Source: JBCCHY01 sp039028495
GTDB taxonomy: Bacteria; Patescibacteriota; Saccharimonadia; Saccharimonadales; VXPC01
NCBI GenBank assembly: GCA_039028495.1
Contig: JBCCHY010000037.1
Span: 1-5,920, forward strand
Direction: 5' to 3'
Length of the DNA stretch: 5,920 nucleotides
Shown in pieces: positions 1 through 5,631 of this stretch. The notes under the pieces were generated by a model. That model did no database searches. It had not been told where the DNA came from and saw only the letters and a list, made by a program, of their open reading frames with translations. A program made the translations under genes and the position numbers. How positions within the stretch are numbered: position 1 is the stretch's first letter; every line of letters begins with the position of its first letter.

Positions 1-546
1 AGCCTGCACACAGCCGTGTTCAGCGGCAAGGGGCCAATTGTTGAGATACAGGTGAGAACCAAAGACATGCATGACTTTGCCGAGTATGGTATTGCGGCCC
101 ACCATAGTTACAAAGGCTCAGCAAGCGGCAGTAAATTCGACTGGATTGCCGAACTCGGCGAGCTAAAAACAGAAACCCGCAGCCCTAACGAGTATCTCAA
201 AGAGCTCCGAACTGATTACTTTTCTGACCGCATATTCGCTATGACACCTGCTGGTGATGTCATAGATCTGCCTAGGGGTGCTACTGTGCTGGATTTTGCA
301 TTTGCAGTCCATACGGATGTCGGGCTAAACGCTCAGGGTGGCAAGATCAACGGAGCTTTCAAAGCACTAAAGACTCCGCTCAAGAGTGAGGATATCGTAG
401 AGGTAATTACCGCCAAAAACGCTCGTCCTACAGCCGACTGGATAGACTGGTGCAAAACAAATCTCGCCGAGTCACGTATCCGCCGGGAGCTCGGTATGCA
501 GCGAAAGCCGATCAAAGCTAAATACATTACCGGTCGTCTCAGCTAG
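1..546 (+). CDS. relA: RelA/SpoT-family (p)ppGpp synthetase/hydrolase, 3' part only
   Basis: This is the C-terminal end of a RelA/SpoT homologue, which makes (and often degrades) the alarmone (p)ppGpp in the cytoplasm during starvation. The frame is open from base 1, so the true start lies outside the window; the GTG at 16 is an internal valine codon. Visible residues 1-39 are the end of the synthetase domain: SLHT, then EIQVRT, then MHDFAEYGIAAHHSYKG, matching the family's SLHTTV...EIQIRT...H..AE.GIAAHW pattern. A linker is followed by a TGS domain at about residues 76-138 (DRIFAMTPAGDVIDLPRGAT, HTDVG, KINGAFKAL, LKSEDIVEV, TAKNARPTADW). The protein stops at residue 181 of the visible part, shortly after the TGS domain, so the zinc-finger/helical and ACT domains of long RelA/SpoT proteins are absent. 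Whether the hydrolase (HD) domain exists upstream cannot be seen. Family assignment is firm; the exact relA/spoT/rel name is not. Confidence 0.92.
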   Translation, partial: SLHTAVFSGKGPIVEIQVRTKDMHDFAEYGIAAHHSYKGSASGSKFDWIAELGELKTETRSPNEYLKELRTDYFSDRIFAMTPAGDVIDLPRGATVLDFAFAVHTDVGLNAQGGKINGAFKALKTPLKSEDIVEVITAKNARPTADWIDWCKTNLAESRIRRELGMQRKPIKAKYITGRLS

Positions 547-594
547 TCCACCGCCCCATATCTGGTGTTATGAATGTATATCCATGCCGTATGC

Positions 595-626
595 TTGCAA
601 ATTAATCCAACCTCTGGCAATATACT
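595..626 (+). promoter_or_regulatory. Candidate promoter of the 458-aa hypothetical gene
   Basis: In the 113-bp gap after the relA stop, TATACT (621-626) matches the -10 consensus at five of six bases and lies 33 bp before the next ATG. TTGCAA (595-600) resembles a -35 but sits 20 bp away, which is longer than ideal; no better -35 is visible at 16-18 bp. The same TATACT -10 appears upstream of glyA, which gives mild support. The rest of 547-659 shows no convincing terminator: the CACC/GGTG pairing near 550-570 has a long loop and no U-tract. Confidence 0.35.
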
Positions 627-659
627 AAAAATCAAAGTCCAAACAGAAAGGCCAAAACT

Positions 660-2036
660 ATGGCAGCTACTTTTGAAGTTTACCCAGACTCAGACGACAG
701 AGAACAAAGACTTTACGAGCTAGCAAAACGCCTGGCGCAAGAGGAGAGTGAAATCCCTACATGTGCTCAACCTATAATTGACCTGCGTCAGGAAACACCT
801 GTGCTCGACTTGGCTACAGGCCTTCCTTCTATTGTTACGAGACGTCCAGATGGATACATTGTGACCTCACCTTCTGGATTACATACTGATGCCTTGGAAA
901 TTCATCCAAATGGACCCACACCTCATGGTCTTATTCTAGTAGGCGGTGTGTTTGTGGACCCTCGCGATCCTGAGGTGTTTTGGGAAAACCACGACCGAAT
1001 CTGGGATCTACAAGAACTGGCATCTACACAAAACAGTCCTAGAAGGCAGGAGAAGCTACTAGACCCATTGTTCGATCTTGCGGATCAGCTTGAAGCTGAT
1101 GAGGATACTGAAGTATCAGAGCTAACTACACCCGAAGAGATTAAGCTTCGTAATAAGCTCACAACTACACTGCTAATTTTTGATCTTCTCTATAAAAAAG
1201 CTGTGGATGAAGCTACAGAGAATGAGCTCAAAAGACTACATAGAGAACGTGTAGTAAAAAGTGCAGTCAGCCCAGTACTTAACCTTATAGACTGGAGTGT
1301 CCCGGCCGCGACAGATTCTAGGTTCGAAAATTTTGATCCATCCGAGCAGCAAGATCTAGCACTGTACGTACTGCTCGTAACGGCCGGTCTATCCCATGAC
1401 CAGGCACTTGATCAATTAGGTTGCGACAAATCAGTACCAGCTAGACGCCGTGCTGCAAAACATGCCGATGAAGTTGACTCAATGTGGGGCACTCCTGATA
1501 GCTGGCGTGAGGAATATAGAGATTTCACTGGGCAAACAGCGGACCAAAACCAGCTTGCATTGGAAGATGCAACTAGGTCTGCAGCACACATTAGTAGAAA
1601 ACAAGACGGAGCAAGAGCACTCAACATGAGACGCAAAAGAGACCATAGGCCATTGAGTGGACCTGGGAAGCATCAATCCGCGTGGCTCGATAACTACCGA
1701 GAACTACAGACACAAGCCAGACAGGATGCCTATAGAGCTGCCGCAATTGCCGAAGTTGCAGAGTCTACCTCAGCTAAAACCCTCGTTAGCAGTGATGGTG
1801 ATGATTATGTAGCAGGCGCTGTTGCCCCATCACAATATGCCTATGACCAGTCAGCACGGGAAAATCAAACTACAGCCCTCGGGATGACTTACGAAGGTCC
1901 ACTTATACCCTTTATAGGCAACATTCGAAGAGGCTCCAGGCACGACAGCGTGCCAGTTGCTGCTCTAGTTATTGCAGCAACTATGACGGTAGCGGGAAGT
2001 TCCGCGTTTGGTCAACCACCTGCTCCTTTAGCTTAA
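660..2036 (+). CDS. Hypothetical protein with C-terminal hydrophobic tail (458 aa)
   Basis: I do not recognise this protein. The start is supported by an AAAGG ribosome-binding site (647-651) 8 nt before ATG. The protein is soluble, charged and mostly helical in appearance. The N-terminal ~30 residues and residues 110-200 are rich in Glu, Asp, Lys and Arg. Residues 60-100 look like short beta strands (DGYIVTS, HGLILVGGVFVDPRDPEVF). Residues about 240-272 (GLSHDQALDQLG...PARRRAAKHADEV) weakly resemble a helix-turn-helix, but I would not rely on this. Residues 310-360 are very basic (RKQDGARALNMRRKRDHR). The end is distinctive: RRGSRH at 423-428 is followed by an uncharged hydrophobic run (VPVAALVIAATMTVAG, 431-446) and a short polar, Pro/Ala-rich tail. 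This suggests a C-terminal membrane anchor with the bulk of the protein on the cytoplasmic side; a truncated secretory-type segment is the alternative. The last 56 bp overlap the end of glyA on the other strand. Confidence 0.8.
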   Translation: MAATFEVYPDSDDREQRLYELAKRLAQEESEIPTCAQPIIDLRQETPVLDLATGLPSIVTRRPDGYIVTSPSGLHTDALEIHPNGPTPHGLILVGGVFVDPRDPEVFWENHDRIWDLQELASTQNSPRRQEKLLDPLFDLADQLEADEDTEVSELTTPEEIKLRNKLTTTLLIFDLLYKKAVDEATENELKRLHRERVVKSAVSPVLNLIDWSVPAATDSRFENFDPSEQQDLALYVLLVTAGLSHDQALDQLGCDKSVPARRRAAKHADEVDSMWGTPDSWREEYRDFTGQTADQNQLALEDATRSAAHISRKQDGARALNMRRKRDHRPLSGPGKHQSAWLDNYRELQTQARQDAYRAAAIAEVAESTSAKTLVSSDGDDYVAGAVAPSQYAYDQSARENQTTALGMTYEGPLIPFIGNIRRGSRHDSVPVAALVIAATMTVAGSSAFGQPPAPLA

Positions 2037-3255
2037 CCAGAGCTTGCTCATCTTCACGATAAGTAATTGCATCATCAATAATTCTAGCTATTTCTCTCAT
2101 CTCCTCCTCGCCCATATCACGGGTTGTGATGGCTGGCGTGCCGATACGTAGTCCACTTGGCCTGAAAGGTGGGTTTGCATCATCAGGAATCTGATTCTTG
2201 CTGCAGGTCAGCCCGACCCTGTCCAGGGTCTCTTCAGCGGCGGCACCATCTATTCCCCTGCTCTCAACCATGTCGATCAAAATCAAATGGTTGTCCGTAC
2301 CCCCAGTGACAAGACTGAAACCTCTGTCTTTTAGCTCATCTGCTAGCACCTGGGCATTTTTGATCACCTGCTTACAGTACTCGTGAAACTCGGGGCGCAG
2401 AGCTTCGCCGAGTGCAACTGCCTTGGCCATGATTGTGTGCATCATCGGCCCTCCCTGGATGCCTGGGAATAGTGTTCGGTCAATTAGGGTTGGTATGTTC
2501 TCTATAGTTTTTTCAGGAGCCTTTAGTGGATTACTCACTCTCCCCTGACTCAAGATCATCCCACCCCGCGGGCCACGTAGTGTTTTGTGCGTGGTCGTCG
2601 TAATGATATGAAATCCATGATCGAGCGGGTTCTCAAGCACTCCGCCGGCAATCAAGCCTGCGATATGCGCCATGTCAGCGACTAGTAGAGCCCCACACTC
2701 ATTGCCAATACTGGCAAACTTTGTATAGTCGAGCTCTCTAGGATATGCGCTAAATCCAGCCAGAATAATCTTTGGTTTGTGCTCGTCAGCTAGCCGGGCT
2801 AGTTCATCGTAGTCGATCTCGCCTGTAGTTGTATCTTTCATACCGTACCGCACAAAGTTGAAAGTCTGGGCCAGTACTGTCACTGGGTGCCCATGGGTCA
2901 AATGCCCCCCGTGCGATAGATCCATAGCCAAAATGGTGTCACCCGGCTCTGCCCAAGCGTGATAGACCACCTCGTTTGCTTGAGCACCTGAGTGGGGCTG
3001 CACGTTGGCATGATCTGCCCTGAACAGCTTCTTGGCCCTATCTATTGCCAGCTGCTCAACACGGTCAGTATTATCCTGCCCACCATAGTAGCGTCGACCC
3101 GGATAGCCTTCGGAGTATTTGTTAGTAAATATAGAACCCTGGGCCTTTAGTACGTCACTGCTCACGTAGTTTTCACTAGCGATCAGCTCTAGACCCTCTT
3201 GCTGGCGCTTAATCTCATCATCGAGGATATCAAATACTTCGTCTTGGTCCGTCAT
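1981..3255 (-). CDS. glyA: Serine hydroxymethyltransferase (GlyA)
   Basis: This PLP enzyme interconverts serine plus tetrahydrofolate and glycine plus 5,10-methylene-tetrahydrofolate, feeding one-carbon units to nucleotide and methionine synthesis in the cytoplasm. From the ATG at 3255 the protein has 424 residues, close to the E. coli enzyme (417). Visible motifs are LIASENY (24-30), YSEGYPGRRYYGG (47-59), QPHSGAQAN (86-94), VADMAHIAGL (192-201, with the cofactor-contacting Asp194 and His197) and TTTTHKTLRGPRGG (219-232), in which Lys224 is the Schiff-base lysine. SGLRIGTPA (367-375) holds the substrate-carboxylate arginine, Arg370. All key residues are present, so the enzyme should be active. 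An in-frame ATG at 3345 would add 30 residues unlike the family. The ATG at 3255 is preceded by AGAGG (3272-3268, spacing 12) and the candidate promoter. The gene is convergent and overlapping with the upstream hypothetical gene and divergent from murA. Confidence 0.97.
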   Translation of the reverse strand: MTDQDEVFDILDDEIKRQQEGLELIASENYVSSDVLKAQGSIFTNKYSEGYPGRRYYGGQDNTDRVEQLAIDRAKKLFRADHANVQPHSGAQANEVVYHAWAEPGDTILAMDLSHGGHLTHGHPVTVLAQTFNFVRYGMKDTTTGEIDYDELARLADEHKPKIILAGFSAYPRELDYTKFASIGNECGALLVADMAHIAGLIAGGVLENPLDHGFHIITTTTHKTLRGPRGGMILSQGRVSNPLKAPEKTIENIPTLIDRTLFPGIQGGPMMHTIMAKAVALGEALRPEFHEYCKQVIKNAQVLADELKDRGFSLVTGGTDNHLILIDMVESRGIDGAAAEETLDRVGLTCSKNQIPDDANPPFRPSGLRIGTPAITTRDMGEEEMREIARIIDDAITYREDEQALVKLKEQVVDQTRNFPLPS

Positions 3256-3289
3256 CTTTAGAATTAACCTCTTTTTCTGATTGCTCACA

Positions 3290-3318
3290 AGTATACCCTG
3301 AAGTCGTAGCGCTATCCA
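3290..3318 (-). promoter_or_regulatory. Candidate glyA promoter
   Basis: Reading the minus strand, TGGATA (3318-3313, four of six matches to TTGACA) is separated by exactly 17 bp from TATACT (3295-3290, five of six matches to TATAAT). Transcription would begin near 3283, giving a leader of about 28 nt that contains the AGAGG ribosome-binding site. Its position downstream of the ATG at 3345 is an independent argument for using the start at 3255. The call rests only on consensus matching. Confidence 0.5.
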
Positions 3319-3357
3319 TGGGCTAAAAACAGTCTCTCCCAACAAACTACTAGTGTC

Positions 3358-3378
3358 GCGTATACGGATTGCGTATAC
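3358..3378. repeat. 8-bp direct repeat GCGTATAC, 13-bp spacing
   Basis: GCGTATAC occurs at 3358-3365 and again at 3371-3378, separated by GGATT. Each unit contains the self-complementary GTATAC. The pair abuts the 16-bp palindrome and lies between the glyA and murA promoters, so it may be a second protein-binding site. The repeat is exact; the role is inference. Confidence 0.55.
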
Positions 3379-3397
3379 ATATCACATGTGATATTTT
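3369..3397 (+). promoter_or_regulatory. Candidate murA promoter, possibly leaderless
   Basis: TTGCGT (3369-3374) as -35, a 17-bp spacer and TATTTT (3392-3397) as -10 would place the transcription start about 7 bp downstream, at or next to the A of the murA ATG (3404). No good Shine-Dalgarno is seen before this ATG: the only purines are AGG at 3400-3402, one base from the start codon. Together these suggest a leaderless message. Both boxes are imperfect, and TATACA (3374-3379) is a competing -10 that lacks a matching -35. Confidence 0.35.
3379..3394. promoter_or_regulatory. Perfect 16-bp palindrome, candidate operator upstream of murA
   Basis: ATATCACATGTGATAT equals its own reverse complement over all 16 bases. 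It ends 9 bp before the murA ATG and occupies the spacer of the proposed murA promoter. XRE-type dimers bind dyads of this kind, and the adjacent gene encodes an XRE domain fused to MurA, so autoregulation is an attractive reading. The TCACATGTGA core also resembles half-sites of CRP-like regulators (TGTGA/TCACA), but with a shorter spacer. The dyad is certain; the binding protein is inferred. Confidence 0.6.
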
Positions 3398-3403
3398 TTA
3401 GGC

Positions 3404-4921
3404 ATGACAGTAAATCAAAAACTCGGACGACTAATTCAACAAACTAGGCAACAGAGAGGTCTTACGCAGGCTGAACTCGCCAAACTACTGGGTACTTCGC
3501 AAAGCGCAGTAAACCGCATCGAACACGGCAACCAAAACCTCTCGCTGGAAACACTCGCACGTCTCAGTGACGCACTTGAAAAACCGCTGCTCAAAGTAGG
3601 TGGCTCAGATGTTAGCCTGCGCATAAATGGTGGCAAGAAATTATCAGGTAGCGTAGACATAAAAAGCTCAAAGAACGCCGCTGTCGGTCTACTCATGGCC
3701 AGTCTGCTTAACCGTGGAACAACAACACTGAAAAAAGTTTCAAAAATCGAAGAAGTCTACCGCATCATAGAAGTGCTCGAAAGCATCGGTGTACAGATAC
3801 GCTGGAAGGGCTCAGACCTGATCATCAAAAGACCCGCCAAGCTGCAGATGGATAAGCTAGACACGGCTGCAGCGATACGTACGAGGTCCGTGATCATGAT
3901 GCTTGGACCCCTAATGCATGAGTTTGACAAATTCTCGATACCCTTTGCTGGTGGTTGCAAACTAGGTAAACGTACAGTTAAAGCACACCAATATGCACTC
4001 GAAGAACTGGGCGTTACTATCCACACAACCGATAACGAATATCAGATAACATCTGCCCCGGCCCCGGCAGATGGCCCAATCATCATGTATGAAAGTGGTG
4101 ACACCCCAACCGAAAACATCATTATGGCGGCAGCCAAGATCCCTGGGAAAACAGTTATAAAAATGGCCAGTGCAAACTATATGGGGCAGGACGTCTGTTT
4201 CTTCCTGCAAGATCTAGGTGTCAAAATCGAAGGCATTGGCTCGACGACACTTACCGTTCATGGCACCACAGATATAAAGAAAAATGTTGAATACTCGCCT
4301 AGCGAAGACCCTGTGGAGGCGATGACATTCATAGCAGCCGCAGTCACGACAGACTCTACCGTAGAAATCAACCGCGTCCCACTTGACTTCACTGAGCTCG
4401 AGATCTACAAGCTAAAGAAGATGGGGCTACGCGTCGAACTGCTCCACGAATACACAGCAGATAATGGTCGGACCAGGCTCGGTGACATACGAGTACACGA
4501 GCACGGCGGTAATTTAAACGCCCCAAGTGATAAAATCTACGCTCGTCCATTCCCAGGGCTCAACATCGACCACTTGCCTTATTTTGTGCCGATTGCTGCA
4601 GTAGCTAATGGTCGAAGCCTCATACATGACTGGGTGTACGAAAATCGTGCTATTTACTACACCGAGCTGTCTCGACTAGGTGTGGACATACAGCTTGCTG
4701 ACCCGCACAGAGTCTATGTCGAGGGCCCAACCAAATGGAAGCCTGCAGATCTCATGTGTCCACCGGCGCTCAGACCTGCTGTCATTAACCTAATAGGCAT
4801 GCTTGCAGCTCCCGGCGCAAGCACATTGCGTAGCGTATACACAATCAACCGCGGCTACGAACAGCTAGCGGAGCGGCTCAACAGCCTTGGTGCTGACATA
4901 GAAATTGTCCGCGACCTATAA
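3404..4921 (+). CDS. murA: XRE helix-turn-helix / UDP-GlcNAc 1-carboxyvinyltransferase (MurA) fusion
   Basis: MurA transfers enolpyruvate from PEP to UDP-N-acetylglucosamine, the first committed step of peptidoglycan synthesis in the cytoplasm. This 505-residue protein begins with an XRE/Cro-type DNA-binding domain (about 6-62: GLTQAELAKLLGTSQSAVNR, then IEHGNQNLSLETLARLSDAL). The EPSP-synthase-like MurA body runs from about residue 70 to 505. Against E. coli MurA the active-site residues align as Lys90-Asn91 (K22-N23), Arg161 (R91), Cys185 in GGCKLG (C115), Arg190 (R120), Asp389 in FPGLNID (D305) and Arg483 in INRGYE (R397). Cys185 predicts sensitivity to fosfomycin-type alkylation. An in-frame TGA at 3389-3391 excludes a start more than 15 nt upstream, so the HTH is a real N-terminus. 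The same HTH-MurA architecture, including FPGLNID, is known to me from Actinobacteria as a second MurA-like family. It could therefore be the housekeeping enzyme or a regulatory paralogue. The end overlaps the convergent HEAT-like gene by 6 bp. Confidence 0.95.
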   Translation: MTVNQKLGRLIQQTRQQRGLTQAELAKLLGTSQSAVNRIEHGNQNLSLETLARLSDALEKPLLKVGGSDVSLRINGGKKLSGSVDIKSSKNAAVGLLMASLLNRGTTTLKKVSKIEEVYRIIEVLESIGVQIRWKGSDLIIKRPAKLQMDKLDTAAAIRTRSVIMMLGPLMHEFDKFSIPFAGGCKLGKRTVKAHQYALEELGVTIHTTDNEYQITSAPAPADGPIIMYESGDTPTENIIMAAAKIPGKTVIKMASANYMGQDVCFFLQDLGVKIEGIGSTTLTVHGTTDIKKNVEYSPSEDPVEAMTFIAAAVTTDSTVEINRVPLDFTELEIYKLKKMGLRVELLHEYTADNGRTRLGDIRVHEHGGNLNAPSDKIYARPFPGLNIDHLPYFVPIAAVANGRSLIHDWVYENRAIYYTELSRLGVDIQLADPHRVYVEGPTKWKPADLMCPPALRPAVINLIGMLAAPGASTLRSVYTINRGYEQLAERLNSLGADIEIVRDL

Positions 4922-5434
4922 TCCTGCTAGAAACTTCTCGGCTCTTCTGGCAACTGACTCTCTTTCTTTATCTTTCGCATTTTTCTGAAGTCTAGGCTTT
5001 AGCCACTTCTTTAAACTCTGGTCGTATTTTGTCATTTTGAACATATATTCCATACCAAAATTCTGTACAATCCAATCCGGCTCAGTATCAAGGTTATGCT
5101 TCACTATGGCAACTGCCTTTTTGCGCTGAGAATCTGTCATATCCCGATCAAGCAACATGAAAAGCTGTGACAATGTCCATTTGGCGCTTGGCTGATCAAT
5201 CTCAGATATCTCATCGAGCAGATTGTCTAAATACTCGAGGACCCAATCGGGTTGTTCTCTGCATACTCTTTTCATGGCATTCGATACGCGCAGCCTAACG
5301 ACCTCGTCATCACTAAAATAACACTGATAGAGCTGCTCTAGGTTAGCTCTGTTCTTTAGAGCATCCTCAACCACTTTCAGAGTGTTACCTAGCGAGTTAT
5401 GGTGTCCACCGGTTAGCTCTTGCTCATATTTCAT
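4916..5434 (-). CDS. Small HEAT-like helical-repeat protein (172 aa)
   Basis: This is a compact all-helical protein that looks like HEAT/armadillo-type repeats, which usually form protein-binding scaffolds. The N-terminal MKYEQELTGGHHNSLGNT resembles a conserved opening of small bacterial HEAT-repeat proteins of unknown function. Repeat-like helix pairs are visible at about 34-60 (LEQLYQCYFSDDEVVRLRVS, then NAMKRVC), 62-97 (PDWVLEYLDNLLDEI, then SAKWTLSQLFMLLDRD) and 101-135. The D-E-V-V-R-x-R-V-S-x-A pattern is typical of HEAT second helices. The C-terminus is strongly basic (KKWLKPRLQKNAKDKERESV, 142-161), so nucleic-acid contact is possible but unproven. There is no signal peptide or membrane segment. 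No good Shine-Dalgarno is seen (GTGGA abuts the ATG), while TATTAT (5447-5442) lies about 7 bp upstream, again suggesting a leaderless or nearly leaderless message. The function is unknown. Confidence 0.85.
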   Translation of the reverse strand: MKYEQELTGGHHNSLGNTLKVVEDALKNRANLEQLYQCYFSDDEVVRLRVSNAMKRVCREQPDWVLEYLDNLLDEISEIDQPSAKWTLSQLFMLLDRDMTDSQRKKAVAIVKHNLDTEPDWIVQNFGMEYMFKMTKYDQSLKKWLKPRLQKNAKDKERESVARRAEKFLAGL

Positions 5435-5448
5435 TCCACTGATAATAA

Positions 5449-5490
5449 CAAAAACGCCCGTCTTGGAGCGCTCTTTGGATGGTGCGGGCG
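5449..5490 (-). terminator. Possible terminator after tRNA-Gly using the tRNA 3' acceptor strand
   Basis: On the minus strand, CGGGCG (5460-5455) followed by TTTTTG can pair with CGCCCG at 5490-5485, which is the 3' acceptor strand of tRNA-Gly. The 24-nt loop contains a second small palindrome, GAGCGCTC (5473-5466). A GC stem followed by a U-run is the form of an intrinsic terminator. However, the long loop and the need to open the tRNA acceptor stem make it weaker than usual. It lies directly upstream of the HEAT-like gene on the same strand, so it could separate the two transcripts. Confidence 0.3.
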
Positions 5491-5554
5491 GCGGGAATCA
5501 AACCCGCAACTCCAGCTTGGAAGGCTAGCGTGATAATCGTTTCACTACGCCCGC
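5480..5554 (-). tRNA. tRNA-Gly(UCC), CCA encoded
   Basis: A full cloverleaf folds on the minus strand. The acceptor stem is GCGGGCG/CGCCCGC (7 perfect pairs), the D-stem GTGA/TCAC, the anticodon stem CTAGC/GCTGG with loop CTTCCAA (anticodon TCC, reading GGA and probably GGG), a 4-nt variable loop, and the T-stem GCGGG/CCCGC. The 3' end is A73 followed by encoded CCA (5482-5480). Two features are unusual. The D-loop AACGATTA aligns with the E. coli tRNA-Gly(UCC) loop AATGGCTA so that G19 becomes A, and the T-loop is TTTGATT instead of TTCGATT, so position 56 is U. These changes compensate each other as A19-U56. Discriminator A73, rather than the U73 of E. coli, fits an alpha2-type glycyl-tRNA synthetase. 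Confidence 0.96.
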
Positions 5555-5564
5555 GTGCCAGAAG

Positions 5565-5573
5565 ATTATATCA
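5565..5573 (-). promoter_or_regulatory. Extended -10 promoter of tRNA-Gly
   Basis: The minus strand reads TGATATAAT (5573-5565): a perfect TATAAT preceded by the extended -10 TG dinucleotide with one intervening base. Predicted initiation near 5558 is about 4 nt before the mature tRNA 5' end. There is no good -35 at 16-18 bp, consistent with an extended -10 promoter that depends less on one. Confidence 0.65.
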
Positions 5574-5591
5574 GAAACTTACAATCTGAAG

Positions 5592-5623
5592 CTGACAGAG
5601 GTGGCTAAATGTTGTAATATAAC
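5592..5623 (+). promoter_or_regulatory. Candidate promoter of the tRNA-Arg/tRNA-His pair
   Basis: CTGACA (5592-5597) matches the -35 consensus at five of six bases. The AT-rich stretch TAATATAAC (5615-5623) holds the -10: TAATAT after a 17-bp spacer, or the better-matching TATAAC (5618-5623) after 20 bp. Initiation near 5627-5630 would be just before the tRNA-Arg 5' end at 5632. It is divergent from the tRNA-Gly promoter within a 77-bp gap. Confidence 0.45.
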
Positions 5624-5631
5624 CTGCGCAC

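Noticed and set aside
16..18. GTG as the start codon of the first gene
   Set aside because: The frame is open from base 1 and SLHTA immediately before it matches the RelA/SpoT synthetase domain, so this GTG encodes an internal valine.
547..594. Intrinsic terminator after relA
   Set aside because: CACC/GGTG can pair, but the stem is 4 bp with an 11-nt loop and no U-run.
1412..1676. Two overlapping minus-strand ORFs inside the 458-aa gene
   Set aside because: They are Cys/Ser-rich translations typical of antisense frames and have no ribosome-binding sites.
3256..3345. A 30-residue N-terminal extension of GlyA from the ATG at 3345
   Set aside because: The extension is unlike the family, lies upstream of the likely promoter and has no ribosome-binding site. 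MTDQDEVFDIL from 3255 gives the normal length.
3436..4210. Three minus-strand ORFs of 82-89 codons inside murA
   Set aside because: They are shadows of a fully conserved enzyme gene and have low-complexity translations with no recognisable family or start signals.
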